From NCBI GenBank assembly GCA_900468805.1, contig UEIF01000021.1, forward strand, positions 62,001 to 126,000: a stretch of 64,000 bases of DNA, read 5' to 3'. Positions 7,369 to 15,376 of the stretch are shown in pieces. How positions within the stretch are numbered: position 1 is the stretch's first letter; each line of letters opens with the position of its first letter. This DNA comes from Hyphomicrobiales bacterium. Lineage in GTDB: Bacteria; Pseudomonadota; Alphaproteobacteria; Rhizobiales; Rhizobiaceae. A model generated the notes under the pieces. The model saw nothing but the letters and a program-made list of their open reading frames with translations, was not told where the DNA came from and searched no databases. Made by a program: the position numbers and the translations under genes.

Positions 7369-9513
7369 CTAGCCCGGGCTAAACAGATCGAGTTTTTTCT
7401 CAGACGGCAATGCCGGAATGCGTGCAACCACGAACTTGTCTTTAGCCCAGGAGACGTCGAACTGTTCCAACTTCTTTAACATCCGTCTGCGGTTGGCCAT
7501 CAAGTTCAATGACTTAATAGCGGTTGTCTCATCCGTGCTAATACTGAAGAATTTTCCACCGGTCGCTGATAGATAAGCTGAGACCCATCCGATAAGAAAC
7601 GAAATGAGCTTAACGGGAAGTGAAGCCGAGTCCAGCAACAATGGCAAGGAGAACAGCAGCCCTATTAATAATGCAAAGGCTATCCTGAGTTTTCTCTTCT
7701 GTCGCAGGGTTGTTTCTACATCTACACAAAGCGCAATTACAGCATCGCGATCATCTTCATGGGCTGCCGCCAGTTTTGAAGCAGCTGAAGCTGTCTCCTC
7801 ATCTCTCTCCTTACTTATTAGCTTAATCTTCTGGTGCGCCTTATCTAGCTTTTTCTTTCCTTCTTCTTTTGCTTGATTGACGGCATCAGAACCCTTTCGT
7901 CGCTCCTCTTCGAGATGCGGATGAAGCATTTCCTGCCAGAGCGATGCGAGGTTTTCTTCGGTCACAACGTTGGACACGCCAAGGGTTTTATCCATAAGCG
8001 CTTGAACGCTTCGGTCCTGCGATATCAATAGGTCGAGTTGGCGGGATCGGTCAGTATCACCCAGCGCATCAGTCAAACGCTTCACTGCCTCAACGACACC
8101 TGGGCGGATTGCCAGCACATGTTCGCAGGTTGCAAGAAGCATGCGCTTGGGTATGTTTAGATCACTCGCGCCCATCCCTGTCCTGAGCCAGAGTGCTGTT
8201 GCCAAAACCCTGCGATGGACAATCGGAGGCACAGATTGGTCCGCTGTCCCGTTGATTTGCCCGTGGACGCGCCGTACAATCTGGGCAAGCAAGCCATTAC
8301 GTGTAAGCACCAACACCTGCGATTTGAAAATATCTCGGTCGGCTTTCCCGTGCCGTTGTCTTATGACGAATGTGGCAATATCGGTATCATGCTCTCTTGC
8401 GGTGGGGTTTTCGGAGTAACTGAGCTTGCTGTACAGATTCTCCCAGTCGTCCTTCGTGAAATATTTGTGATCGGACGGCGTTTGTTCTCGCGTACGATAG
8501 GCTACTCTAACACCTAGTGCTTCAAGAAGCTGAGCGGGATTGCGCGAAGCTTCAACTACAAATTCGCGTATTACTTCTTTCCTCAATAAGGCTTGAGCTG
8601 TCGGGCCGGTAGGTCGCGGATTCTTCAAAACGGCTTGTAGGCTGTTCTTTATCTCATCAAGACTTTGACCAAAAATCCGAACAGACGCCCCGATCCTAAT
8701 CAATTCGGCAACGACGGGAGCGGTGTTTTCGCGTGCCAACTTCCCTGAGAGTCCAAGAAGCTCCATAGCAACCGGTGCATCAAGGTAGACAATCAGGTCC
8801 GTCTTATCGACTGACGTAACGGGCTTCACGAAGTCTTGGACGACCTCAGTTAACAAACCTATTGCCGCGATACGAGCCAATACCTCGGCGCTGCTTGGGT
8901 CCGTCTCGATGGCATGCTTCACAAAGCGCGCACATAAGAATTTTTCTTCATCACGGAGGAAGGTCGTGTTTGGAACCTCTACGACGTGCCTGAGCCGTCC
9001 GGAGGCGTCGGCCTTGAACCCTTCTTTAAAATCGATGCTTTTTTCGCTGAATGCTTCGACATATAGGAGCCATTCCACGAGAATATCTTCAAACTCTTCG
9101 ACGCCTCTGGGGAGAGCGGTGAGCGGAGAAAGTGTCTCTGAAAACTCTTTGAATAGAGTTGCAATGCGCCGAAGGTCCGTCTCAACGGTTTGGACAGAAG
9201 GGTCTAGGCTGCCGTTGTCGGTGATCTGGATTGTATACGAGGTGTCCTTAACGCCCTGGATATCCGGTAGAATCCAGCCTTGGCGCACCAAGTAAGGAAT
9301 GAATGTTTCCACCAAATCCGTGTTAAAGTTCCAACGGTACGTTTCCCTGATTGCCGCCGCTACCGCATCAGGATCGAGCTTTTGGCCGTTGTATTGCCTA
9401 AGAATCGGATCAAAAAACGGTAACAAACTTTCGAGCAAGTTGCCGTTCTCATTCCCAAGGGCGGACAGTGCGCCATACACTCGAACTGCGGAGCGACTAA
9501 GTTGCTTTCCCAT
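7369..9513 (-). CDS. PIN-like nuclease domain protein with C-terminal coiled coil and two membrane helices
   Basis: 714 residues from ATG at 9513; a GTG at 9576 is in frame. The N-terminal 230 residues are helical with no known domain. Residues about 240-406 look like a PIN domain: 'LIVYLDAPVAMELLGL' (Asp 245), 'VRIFGQSLDEIKNSL' (Asp/Glu 286-287), 'EHDTDIATFVIRQRHG' (Asp 376/378) and 'VLVLTRNGLLAQ' (Asn 406), the spaced acidic residues of PIN RNases. A charged coiled coil follows (about 528-605), then two hydrophobic helices ('IAFALLIGLLFSLPLLL', 'LISFLIGWVSAYLSA') and a soluble tail. A membrane-anchored RNase-like protein in an island suggests abortive-infection-type defence; that is inference. 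No adjacent antitoxin is visible. It is AT-richer than the core genes. Confidence 0.8.
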   Translation of the reverse strand: MGKQLSRSAVRVYGALSALGNENGNLLESLLPFFDPILRQYNGQKLDPDAVAAAIRETYRWNFNTDLVETFIPYLVRQGWILPDIQGVKDTSYTIQITDNGSLDPSVQTVETDLRRIATLFKEFSETLSPLTALPRGVEEFEDILVEWLLYVEAFSEKSIDFKEGFKADASGRLRHVVEVPNTTFLRDEEKFLCARFVKHAIETDPSSAEVLARIAAIGLLTEVVQDFVKPVTSVDKTDLIVYLDAPVAMELLGLSGKLARENTAPVVAELIRIGASVRIFGQSLDEIKNSLQAVLKNPRPTGPTAQALLRKEVIREFVVEASRNPAQLLEALGVRVAYRTREQTPSDHKYFTKDDWENLYSKLSYSENPTAREHDTDIATFVIRQRHGKADRDIFKSQVLVLTRNGLLAQIVRRVHGQINGTADQSVPPIVHRRVLATALWLRTGMGASDLNIPKRMLLATCEHVLAIRPGVVEAVKRLTDALGDTDRSRQLDLLISQDRSVQALMDKTLGVSNVVTEENLASLWQEMLHPHLEEERRKGSDAVNQAKEEGKKKLDKAHQKIKLISKERDEETASAASKLAAAHEDDRDAVIALCVDVETTLRQKRKLRIAFALLIGLLFSLPLLLDSASLPVKLISFLIGWVSAYLSATGGKFFSISTDETTAIKSLNLMANRRRMLKKLEQFDVSWAKDKFVVARIPALPSEKKLDLFSPG

Positions 9514-9640
9514 GCGTGATCTTTGCTTGCTGAATCTTGGCGACCGACCATTAGAATCGGAATTACAGGCTATCACACGCTGAGCGAGAGCAACAACCGT
9601 TCAAAGCAAGTCGCTTTTCCTGACAATTGGAGACTCTAAG

Positions 9641-11014
9641 TCACTTTGAACATGGTAGTTTCACAGCTTCCACACACTGGCGAGCCTGCTCAAGGAGTGG
9701 CCCCCCAGAGTACACCCCAAAGGTCATTCCTTGCCGCTTGTGCCCGACAACAACGGCGATGGTGCTTTCTAGCTGTCCCGCCTGCTCGGCTTTGGTGATG
9801 AACCAGCGGCGGAAGCTGTGGAAGTTTACGAGACCACGACGCTTGCCTTCGCGCCTGTCCTCAACGCCAAGGCTACGTCGGTATTGCGTGAACTCGTTGG
9901 AAGTCTTGAAGGAGCGCTCACGCAGCGAAGTGGATTTCTTCACGCCGGGCCACTCAGGGAAGATATTGTCGTCGGACTCCTTGCCTTCTTTCCTCCGTTC
10001 GATGATCTCGACTAGGTCGGGGTGGATGGGGCAGAGGCGCGGCCCCGGCTCTTTCTTCTGCGGCTTGAATACAAAAACTCCATCATCTCGGCAGTCCTTC
10101 ACCTTAAGGCACACAATGGCATCCAAACGGGCCCCGGAGAGGGCAGCAATCCTCATAAGGTCGTCCATCGCTGGCTCGGCGGGGCCTTTCAGCAAGGTCT
10201 TCACTTCATCGTCGGTGAACGGACGTTCCTTCTGGTCGGTAGTCTGCTGAGGCTCACGTAAGCGCCGTCCTTGCCAGATATTGGAATCGACCTCGTGCCG
10301 GTTCTCTAGCCAAGTCCAATAGACCGAAAGGCGGCTAACGTATTTGTTGAGGGTGACAGGAGTCAGATTGGCGGTGAGGTTTGGAAGCTCATCGCAAAAC
10401 CGAACGGCTTCCTTCTTGGTCATCGCCTGAAGATAGGGCGGCACGCCTGCTTTGATGCACCAATCCTTCAAGAGTTTCATTGCTCGCCTATCGTCCGCCA
10501 ATGTACGGGCCTTGACGTGCGACACCGCCAGAAACTTTTCGTGGTGAAGATCGATCGGCGTTCTGTCCCCTCGCGCCAATTGCGAGAAATCCTTGGCTAG
10601 CCGTAAGCGCTCGGGGTCAAAAACTTCATGGCCGTCCTCGTCGGTGGCAATGGGCTGGCCTGCGAGCGAATCTGCTTGCCAGTCGATCTCCTCATCAATC
10701 TCGTCTCGCCGCGCCGGATCGAATGCACCCTTGCGCTGCTCTGCAAATCGAACGGCCTGCTGCATTGCGTGCTCGCGGCTTGCTGATCGGGCGGCCTCCA
10801 GCGATAGAGATGGGTCTTCCGCGTGCGCGATGGTTGCCTTGAGGTCGGCGATGACATCCCATTTGAGCCGATTTGCTTCCTTGAGGCTGTCTGTCCCCAG
10901 TGACCTCTTCAACTTAGTCCCGAGTTTCCCGTGCAGCTTTTTCGGCACGTTCACGACAACGCGCCACTGGCTACCATGGTGTTCCAAAAACATGCGATCA
11001 GATGAGAGGGTCAA
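9641..11014 (-). CDS. Tyrosine recombinase (island integrase), DUF6538 N-terminus
   Basis: 457 residues if started at TTG 11014, five bases after a GGAGG; ATG at 10993 and TTG at 11026 are alternatives. The N-terminus ('WRVVVNVPKKLHGKLGTKLKRSLGTDSLKEANRL') is the DUF6538 arm-binding-like domain found in many integrases. A SAM-like core-binding region follows. The catalytic domain has Arg in 'SGARLDAIVCLKV', His-x-x-Arg in 'HSFRRWF', His in 'VVGHKRQG' and the nucleophile Tyr in 'GVYSGG'. It catalyses integration and excision at the attachment site. It sits at the very edge of the island, transcribed inward, 98 bp from the likely att site. Confidence 0.95.
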   Translation of the reverse strand: MTLSSDRMFLEHHGSQWRVVVNVPKKLHGKLGTKLKRSLGTDSLKEANRLKWDVIADLKATIAHAEDPSLSLEAARSASREHAMQQAVRFAEQRKGAFDPARRDEIDEEIDWQADSLAGQPIATDEDGHEVFDPERLRLAKDFSQLARGDRTPIDLHHEKFLAVSHVKARTLADDRRAMKLLKDWCIKAGVPPYLQAMTKKEAVRFCDELPNLTANLTPVTLNKYVSRLSVYWTWLENRHEVDSNIWQGRRLREPQQTTDQKERPFTDDEVKTLLKGPAEPAMDDLMRIAALSGARLDAIVCLKVKDCRDDGVFVFKPQKKEPGPRLCPIHPDLVEIIERRKEGKESDDNIFPEWPGVKKSTSLRERSFKTSNEFTQYRRSLGVEDRREGKRRGLVNFHSFRRWFITKAEQAGQLESTIAVVVGHKRQGMTFGVYSGGPLLEQARQCVEAVKLPCSK

Positions 11015-11025
11015 GACAGCCTCCA

Positions 11026-11044
11026 AGTACCCAATAAAGTACCC
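11026..11044. repeat. Tandem direct repeat AGTACCCA
   Basis: AGTACCCA occurs at 11026-11033 and again at 11037-11044, 11 bp apart (one helical turn), between the integrase start and the att-like sequence. This position fits integrase arm-type sites or an excisionase/repressor operator. Confidence 0.4.
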
Positions 11045-11111
11045 ATATCTAGTCCCGCAGATCGCTGAATTTCAATAAGGATTTGAGACGGAAGAGAAAT
11101 TTCTCGGGCAA

Positions 11112-11146
11112 GGTTGTCTCCCGCTTAGCTCCACCAAATTTCTCCG
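11112..11146 (+). other. Probable attachment-site copy: tmRNA/tRNA 3'-end-like sequence
   Basis: CTCCCGC, two bases, then AGCTCCACCA followed by AAATTTCTCC resembles the 3' end of proteobacterial tmRNA genes (T-arm side, acceptor strand AGCTCC, discriminator A, CCA). The upstream part does not fold into a full T arm and no gene body is present, so this is a fragment. Islands often leave such a displaced 3' end. An intact gene would be predicted at the left end of the island, outside the window. Confidence 0.4.
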
Positions 11147-11170
11147 AATACATTTTAATGAGTATTTCAG

Positions 11171-11194
11171 GTCAGCATAACTGACATTTGTCAG
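11171..11194. promoter_or_regulatory. GTCAG/CTGAC triple half-site palindrome
   Basis: GTCAG-CATAA-CTGAC-ATTT-GTCAG gives two overlapping palindromes with half-sites about one helical turn apart, 95 bp upstream of the DUF1275 gene. It looks like an operator for an unknown regulator. Confidence 0.3.
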
Positions 11195-11288
11195 CGATTG
11201 CTCAGTTGTCGGTTTGCCAACAGCTAAAAACGGGTTTTCATATCTGTCGTCGAAGCCTGCCGATTCGGCGCTTCCCGGACCAGAACCC

Positions 11289-12011
11289 ATGACACGAGCA
11301 AGACGCCGCCGCATCATCAGAACCCGCAGGACCACAACCGGGCTGGCGCTGGTTGGCTCGATCTCCTTTCTGGCTGGAATGACGGATGCGACTGGCCTGC
11401 TTCTGACCGGCGACTTCGTTTCCTTCATGACCGGCAATACGACACGGGCGGCCCTTGCGCTGAGCAGTGGCGACGTCAGGCATGCCGCCGTGCTCGTGTC
11501 GGCCATCATCGTCTTCGTGCTGGGAAATGCCGCCGGCATCGTCGTCGCTCACCGCGCCGTGCGGCGTATCTTCGTCGTGCTCTGCTGCGTCAGCCTCATG
11601 CTGGCGCTCGCCTCGATGATGACGCTGCAGGATCTGCTGATGCCACGCTTCTACTTGATCGTGCTTGCCATGGGCATGGTAAATGCCGCGGTCGAGCATA
11701 TAGAGGGCCTGCCGATCGGTCTGACCTATGTGACCGGCGCGCTCTCGCGCTTCGGCCGCGGCATAGGTCGCTGGATCATCGGCGACCGGCGCCTCGACTG
11801 GACGATCCAGGTCGTGCCATGGGGCGGCATGGTGCTCGGCGCCATCAGCGGAGCTCTCATAACGCATCATGTGGGCGCGCAGGCGCTGTGGCTGGTTTCC
11901 GTTTTCGCAATGGCGCTGGCGATTGCGGCCCTGTTCATTCCCCGCCCGCTGCAGCGGCGGTTCAATCAAAAGATCGCAACTCCCCAACCGCATCCGGCGC
12001 GCGCCAGATAA
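11289..12011 (+). CDS. DUF1275 (YoaK) family membrane protein
   Basis: 240 residues from ATG at 11289, the first core gene right of the island. The sequence 'GLALVGSISFLAGMTDATGLLLTGDFVSFMTGNTTRAAL' is the signature of DUF1275/YoaK proteins, with the conserved D-x-x-G and F-V-S-F-M-T-G-N. About six membrane helices are visible. Length fits the family (220-250). Function is not established; these are inner-membrane proteins. The C-terminus ends 'PRPLQRRFNQKIATPQPHPARAR', a short cytoplasmic tail. An in-frame TTG at 11214 would add 25 residues but reads into the junction sequence, so it is unlikely. Confidence 0.88.
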   Translation: MTRARRRRIIRTRRTTTGLALVGSISFLAGMTDATGLLLTGDFVSFMTGNTTRAALALSSGDVRHAAVLVSAIIVFVLGNAAGIVVAHRAVRRIFVVLCCVSLMLALASMMTLQDLLMPRFYLIVLAMGMVNAAVEHIEGLPIGLTYVTGALSRFGRGIGRWIIGDRRLDWTIQVVPWGGMVLGAISGALITHHVGAQALWLVSVFAMALAIAALFIPRPLQRRFNQKIATPQPHPARAR

Positions 12012-12078
12012 CGGCAATCATTGCGATCGCTCTCGAATCGGGTAGGAAGGCCAGACGCTACCTGGCGAGGAGTTGAAC

Positions 12079-12867
12079 GTGTTCGTATTTTCCAAGCTCG
12101 TCTGGATCTTTGGCCAGCCTCTGTCGCTGGCTTTTTTCTGCGCTCTGCTTGCCCTGATCGCCGGGTTATTGCGTTGGCGTATTTTCAGTGCACTCGGCGC
12201 AGCGGGGGCGGTCATCCTCCTTTTCGTCACGCTCTTTACGACATCAGGCAACTATCTGCTGCAGGGGCTGGAGGAACGTTTCCCGAAGCCGGGCAGCGAT
12301 CCTGACGACGTCAAATGCATGATCGTGCTCGGCGGCGCATTTGAGAACGACGTGAATACCGCTCGTCACGGGATCGAGTTCGCCGATGGTGCGGACCGCT
12401 TTATCGAAGCACTACGTTTGGCGCAGAAATATCCGCAATCCCGCATCCTGGTGTCGGGTGGCGACGGGTCGCTCTCTGGAACTTATGAAGGGGACGCGGC
12501 CGCTTCCAAACGCTTCTTCCCGATCTTCGGCATCGGCAAAGAGCGTCTCGTCGAGGAAACGCAGTCGCGTACGACCTACGAAAACGCTGTTAACACCAGG
12601 GAATTCCTGGCGCAGCAGGGCCTCTCGAATTGCCTGCTGATCACCTCGGCCTTCCACATGCCGCGCTCGGTTGGCCTCTTCCGCAAACTCGGCATCGCTA
12701 TCGTGCCTTGGCCAACGGATTATCGCACGACCGGCAATGTCAGCCTCGGCCTGGATTTTACCCAGCCGAGCTTGAACGCCCAAAACTTCGGGACCGCCCT
12801 TCGCGAATGGTACGGCCTCGTCGGTTACTACCTCGCTGGCCGCACCACGCTGCTCTTTCCGAGCTGA
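12079..12867 (+). CDS. YdcF/ElyC family protein (DUF218)
   Basis: 262 residues from GTG at 12079, with GAGGAG six bases upstream. Two N-terminal membrane helices ('LAFFCALLALIAGLL', 'AGAVILLFVTLFTTSG') precede a soluble DUF218 domain: 'CMIVLGGAFENDVN', 'RILVSGGDGSLSG', 'VEETQSRTTYENAVNTREFL', 'LLITSAFHMPRSVGLFRKLG'. This family includes E. coli YdcF, SanA and ElyC, linked to cell envelope (ElyC: peptidoglycan precursor use). The soluble part should face the periplasm or cytoplasmic membrane surface. Located downstream of the DUF1275 gene with a 67 bp gap; it converges with the gene at 12871. Confidence 0.9.
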   Translation: MFVFSKLVWIFGQPLSLAFFCALLALIAGLLRWRIFSALGAAGAVILLFVTLFTTSGNYLLQGLEERFPKPGSDPDDVKCMIVLGGAFENDVNTARHGIEFADGADRFIEALRLAQKYPQSRILVSGGDGSLSGTYEGDAAASKRFFPIFGIGKERLVEETQSRTTYENAVNTREFLAQQGLSNCLLITSAFHMPRSVGLFRKLGIAIVPWPTDYRTTGNVSLGLDFTQPSLNAQNFGTALREWYGLVGYYLAGRTTLLFPS

Positions 12868-12870
12868 GGA

Positions 12871-13341
12871 CTATTTCTTGGAAATGGTAACGAACTTCGT
12901 ACCGCGCACGCGGGTGGTGACTATGCACGGGTCGCCGCCGTTACGGTCGCAGAAGCGCGGGCTCATTTTCATGGCGAGCACCATATTGCCGAAGCGCTGC
13001 ACGAAGTCGTAGCCGAAGATCTGCGCGGTCGCGATCATGAAGTAGCCGCCTTCAGCCACCTGCAGATAGAAATTATAGGTGCAACCGTCTTCATTGCACT
13101 GCGGACCCTTCTGGCCGTCGCAGGTGAGTTCGCCCTCGTTAATGACGACATCCATGAGCCCGTCATTATTGATATCCTGGCGGATCAGGAAGCCGTCACC
13201 GAAGGATGCTTCCGTGCACTTTTCCTGGAAATGCTTCTTCTCGTAGATCTCCGGGTCGGAGATCAGCGATTGCTGTGCAAAGGCCGCAACCGGCATGACC
13301 AGCAGCAAAATGACGTTCAGGAGTACGGGCAGCAGCTTCAC
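12871..13341 (-). CDS. Secreted hypothetical protein with EF-hand/FG-GAP-like motif
   Basis: 156 residues from GTG at 13341 (VKLLPVLLNV...), chosen because GAGGAAA precedes it and it opens directly into a signal peptide 'LLPVLLNVILLLVMPVAAFAQ'; an in-frame frame upstream extends to 13380. The mature part has 'RQDINNDGLMDVVI', a Ca-binding-loop-like D-x-N-x-D-G-x-x-D, and several cysteines ('CDGQKGPQCNEDGCTYNF', 'FCDRNGGDPCI'), so it is probably periplasmic and disulfide-bonded. I know no function. It converges with the YdcF gene and is divergent from the TRIC-like gene. Confidence 0.8.
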   Translation of the reverse strand: MKLLPVLLNVILLLVMPVAAFAQQSLISDPEIYEKKHFQEKCTEASFGDGFLIRQDINNDGLMDVVINEGELTCDGQKGPQCNEDGCTYNFYLQVAEGGYFMIATAQIFGYDFVQRFGNMVLAMKMSPRFCDRNGGDPCIVTTRVRGTKFVTISKK

Positions 13342-13454
13342 GGCTTTCCTCTTATGGATAAAGGCTCTCTGGCCTTCCATTCTGTATGCGCCGCCTTGCG
13401 CCGCCCTTGCCGCAATGATTCAGTGTGCCTCGTTCCGCCGGTCTGGAGGCCTCG

Positions 13455-14090
13455 ATGTCATTGCTCGTCTATCTCGATTACGCCGGCATTGCCCTCTTTG
13501 CCGCAACCGGCGCGCTGGCCGCCTCGCGCAAGCAGCTCGACCTGATCGGTTTCCTGTTTTTCGCGATCGTGACGGGGACGGGCGGCGGCACCGTGCGCGA
13601 TATCATTCTCGGCCGCGTGCCGGTCTTCTGGGTCTTGAACCCGTTCTATATCGTCATCTGCTGTATTGCGGGTGTCGTCGTCTTCTTTACCGCCCATCTC
13701 CTGGAATCGCGCTATCGCCTGCTGATCTGGCTCGATGCGGTCGGTCTTGCCGCCTATTGCGTGCTCGGCGCTGCCAAGGGGCTGGCCGCCACCGGCTCGC
13801 CGACGATCGCCATTGTCACCGGTGCGCTCACGGCAACCTTTGGCGGCATCCTGCGTGATCTCCTGGCAAATGAACCGTCCGTGCTGCTGCGCCCGGAAAT
13901 CTACGTGACGGCGGCCCTGGTGGGGTCTGGCGTCTTTACCGGCGTCAATGCGCTTGGCGCCGAGCTCTACATCGCATCGGCCTGCGGGGTCGCGGCAGCC
14001 TTCGCGGTGCGCGGCGGCGCCCTGTGGTTCGGCTGGACATTCCCGACCTACAAGCACATGCCCGGCCGGCATCCTGACGATGTGATGTGA
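13455..14090 (+). CDS. TRIC-type cation channel family protein (UPF0126, YicG-like)
   Basis: 211 residues from ATG at 13455 (GGAGG five bases upstream). Seven hydrophobic segments in two similar halves: 'YAGIALFAATGALAASRKQLDLIGFLFFAIVTGTGGGTVRDIILG' and 'AVGLAAYCVLGAAKGLA...TGALTATFGGILRDLLANEP'. The G-G-G-x-x-R-D and G-G-I-L-R-D-L-L motifs are the signature of bacterial TRIC/UPF0126 proteins, potassium-permeable trimeric channels in the inner membrane. Length matches the family. It converges with irr (stops four bases apart). Confidence 0.93.
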   Translation: MSLLVYLDYAGIALFAATGALAASRKQLDLIGFLFFAIVTGTGGGTVRDIILGRVPVFWVLNPFYIVICCIAGVVVFFTAHLLESRYRLLIWLDAVGLAAYCVLGAAKGLAATGSPTIAIVTGALTATFGGILRDLLANEPSVLLRPEIYVTAALVGSGVFTGVNALGAELYIASACGVAAAFAVRGGALWFGWTFPTYKHMPGRHPDDVM

Positions 14091-14093
14091 AAA

Positions 14094-14513
14094 TCAGCTC
14101 TGCTTCTGCCGTAGACGGATCACCACGTCGACATGGGCGATTTCCATGCCCTCGGGCGGCGACGGCAGATTGGCGATGGTCAGATTGCTGATCGGAATAT
14201 CGAGCACCTCGTTTTCGCCTTCGACGAAAAAGTGATGGTGATCGGAGACATTGGTGTCGAAATAGGTCCTGGCGCTCTCGACGGCGAGAACGCGGATCAG
14301 GCCGGCTTCCGTGAACTGGTGAAGCGTATTGTAGACCGTCGCGAGCGACACCGGCACGCCGGCAGTAACCGCTTCCTCGTGCAGTTCTTCGACGGTCAAG
14401 TGCCGGTCGCCCTTGGCAAACAGGAGATCGCCAAGCGCAACGCGCTGGCGGGTGGGACGCAGGCCTGCACTGCGCAGCCTGACCTCAATGGCGATCGGGG
14501 CTTCACCCGTCAT
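14094..14513 (-). CDS. irr: Iron response regulator Irr (Fur family)
   Basis: 139 residues from ATG at 14513 (GGAG nine bases upstream). Fur-type winged helix 'LRSAGLRPTRQRVALGDLLFAKGDRHLTVEELHEEAVTAGVPVSLATVYNTLHQFTEAGLIRVL', then a dimerisation domain with 'SDHHHFFVEGENEVLDI', the His-His-His heme/metal-binding stretch typical of Irr. It lacks the N-terminal Cys-Pro heme motif of Bradyrhizobium Irr, as is usual in Rhizobium. Irr represses heme and iron-storage genes under iron limitation through ICE motifs and is inactivated by heme. Divergent from fabA, an arrangement I know from related rhizobia. Confidence 0.93.
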   Translation of the reverse strand: MTGEAPIAIEVRLRSAGLRPTRQRVALGDLLFAKGDRHLTVEELHEEAVTAGVPVSLATVYNTLHQFTEAGLIRVLAVESARTYFDTNVSDHHHFFVEGENEVLDIPISNLTIANLPSPPEGMEIAHVDVVIRLRQKQS

Positions 14514-14815
14514 TAACACCAACTCCGGTTATTCTGGCGAAAAGCAATCATGTTTGTTCAAGCGATATAACTTTTGCGCAAAAGCCTTTCAATAGTTCAA
14601 TGGGGACAAGAACCTTCGAAAGGCCGCAAAAACGGGCTTTTGACGCAATTAGGTCTGGTCGAGGCCTTGGCCTTCCTGTATGCGACCACCAAATACTGGC
14701 TCAAGCCGGGTCCGGAACCAAGAAATGAAGCCGCCATGCTTGCGCTTCATTTTCTGGTGAACTTGGACTAAAGACACACATCCATCGCCAAGAACGCGGG
14801 GGGAAACAGAGATTT
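14514..14815. other. irr-fabA divergent intergenic region
   Basis: 302 bases between divergent genes holding the promoters of irr and the fab operon. A 65-codon frame at 14574-14771 has no ribosome site and no recognisable content. AT-rich patches at 14555-14580 could be promoter elements. I see no confident operator. Confidence 0.4.
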
Positions 14816-15331
14816 ATGACGACCAGACAGTCCAGCTACTCGTATGAAGAACTTATCGCCTGCGCACATGGCAAGCTCTTCGGGCCTGGCAATGCGCAGC
14901 TGCCTTTGCCGCCTATGCTGATGGTTCATCGGATCACGGACATTTCTGAAACAGGTGGCGCCTTCGACAAGGGCTATCTGCGGGCCGAATACGATGTTCG
15001 CCCTGACGACTGGTATTTCCCCTGCCATTTCGAAGGCAACCCGATCATGCCCGGCTGCCTTGGCCTTGACGGCATGTGGCAGCTGACCGGCTTCTATCTG
15101 GGTTGGCTCGGTGAACCGGGCCGCGGCATGGCCCTCTCGACGGGCGAAGTGAAGTTCAAGGGCATGGTCCGTCCGCATACGAAGCTGATTGAATACGGTA
15201 TCGACTTCAAGCGTGTCATGCGCGGACGTCTGGTGCTCGGCACCGCCGACGGCTGGCTGAAGGCGGATGGCGAAACCATTTACCAGGCGACCGACCTTCG
15301 CGTCGGTCTCTCGAAAGATAAGACGGCCTAA
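14816..15331 (+). CDS. fabA: 3-hydroxydecanoyl-ACP dehydratase/isomerase FabA
   Basis: 171 residues, the normal FabA length, with GGGGGAAA before the ATG. The hot-dog fold carries the signature '[24 protein letters not shown]', including the active-site His (CHFEGNP) and the later Asp in the GLDG region. FabA dehydrates 3-hydroxydecanoyl-ACP and isomerises trans-2 to cis-3-decenoyl-ACP, the branch point for unsaturated fatty acids. It is the first gene of a fabA-fabB-fabI operon (45 bp, then 4 bp gaps). Confidence 0.98.
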   Translation: MTTRQSSYSYEELIACAHGKLFGPGNAQLPLPPMLMVHRITDISETGGAFDKGYLRAEYDVRPDDWYFPCHFEGNPIMPGCLGLDGMWQLTGFYLGWLGEPGRGMALSTGEVKFKGMVRPHTKLIEYGIDFKRVMRGRLVLGTADGWLKADGETIYQATDLRVGLSKDKTA

Positions 15332-15376
15332 AAACCGCATTTCGAGCGGCTCACGAAACAACAAGGGTTTGAGCAG

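Larger units (their letters stand above)
1..11146. mobile_element. Integrative genomic island (right part; left end outside window)
   Basis: The first 11 kb carries a tyrosine integrase at its right edge, a serine resolvase and hypothetical genes, with more AT-rich and less biased codon use than the core genes that follow. Core rhizobial genes begin at 11289. A tRNA/tmRNA 3'-end-like sequence at 11112-11146 next to the integrase is the likely right attachment site. The left junction is not in the window, so the size is unknown. Element type (ICE, IME or defective prophage) cannot be decided: no conjugation or capsid genes are visible here. Confidence 0.75.

Noticed and set aside
11112..11290. 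Complete two-piece (permuted) tmRNA gene
   Set aside because: Only a short acceptor-end-like sequence is present; no tag reading frame resembling ANDNYAEA follows within the expected distance.
14574..14771. 65-codon frame between irr and fabA
   Set aside because: No ribosome site; occupies the region expected to hold the fabA promoter.
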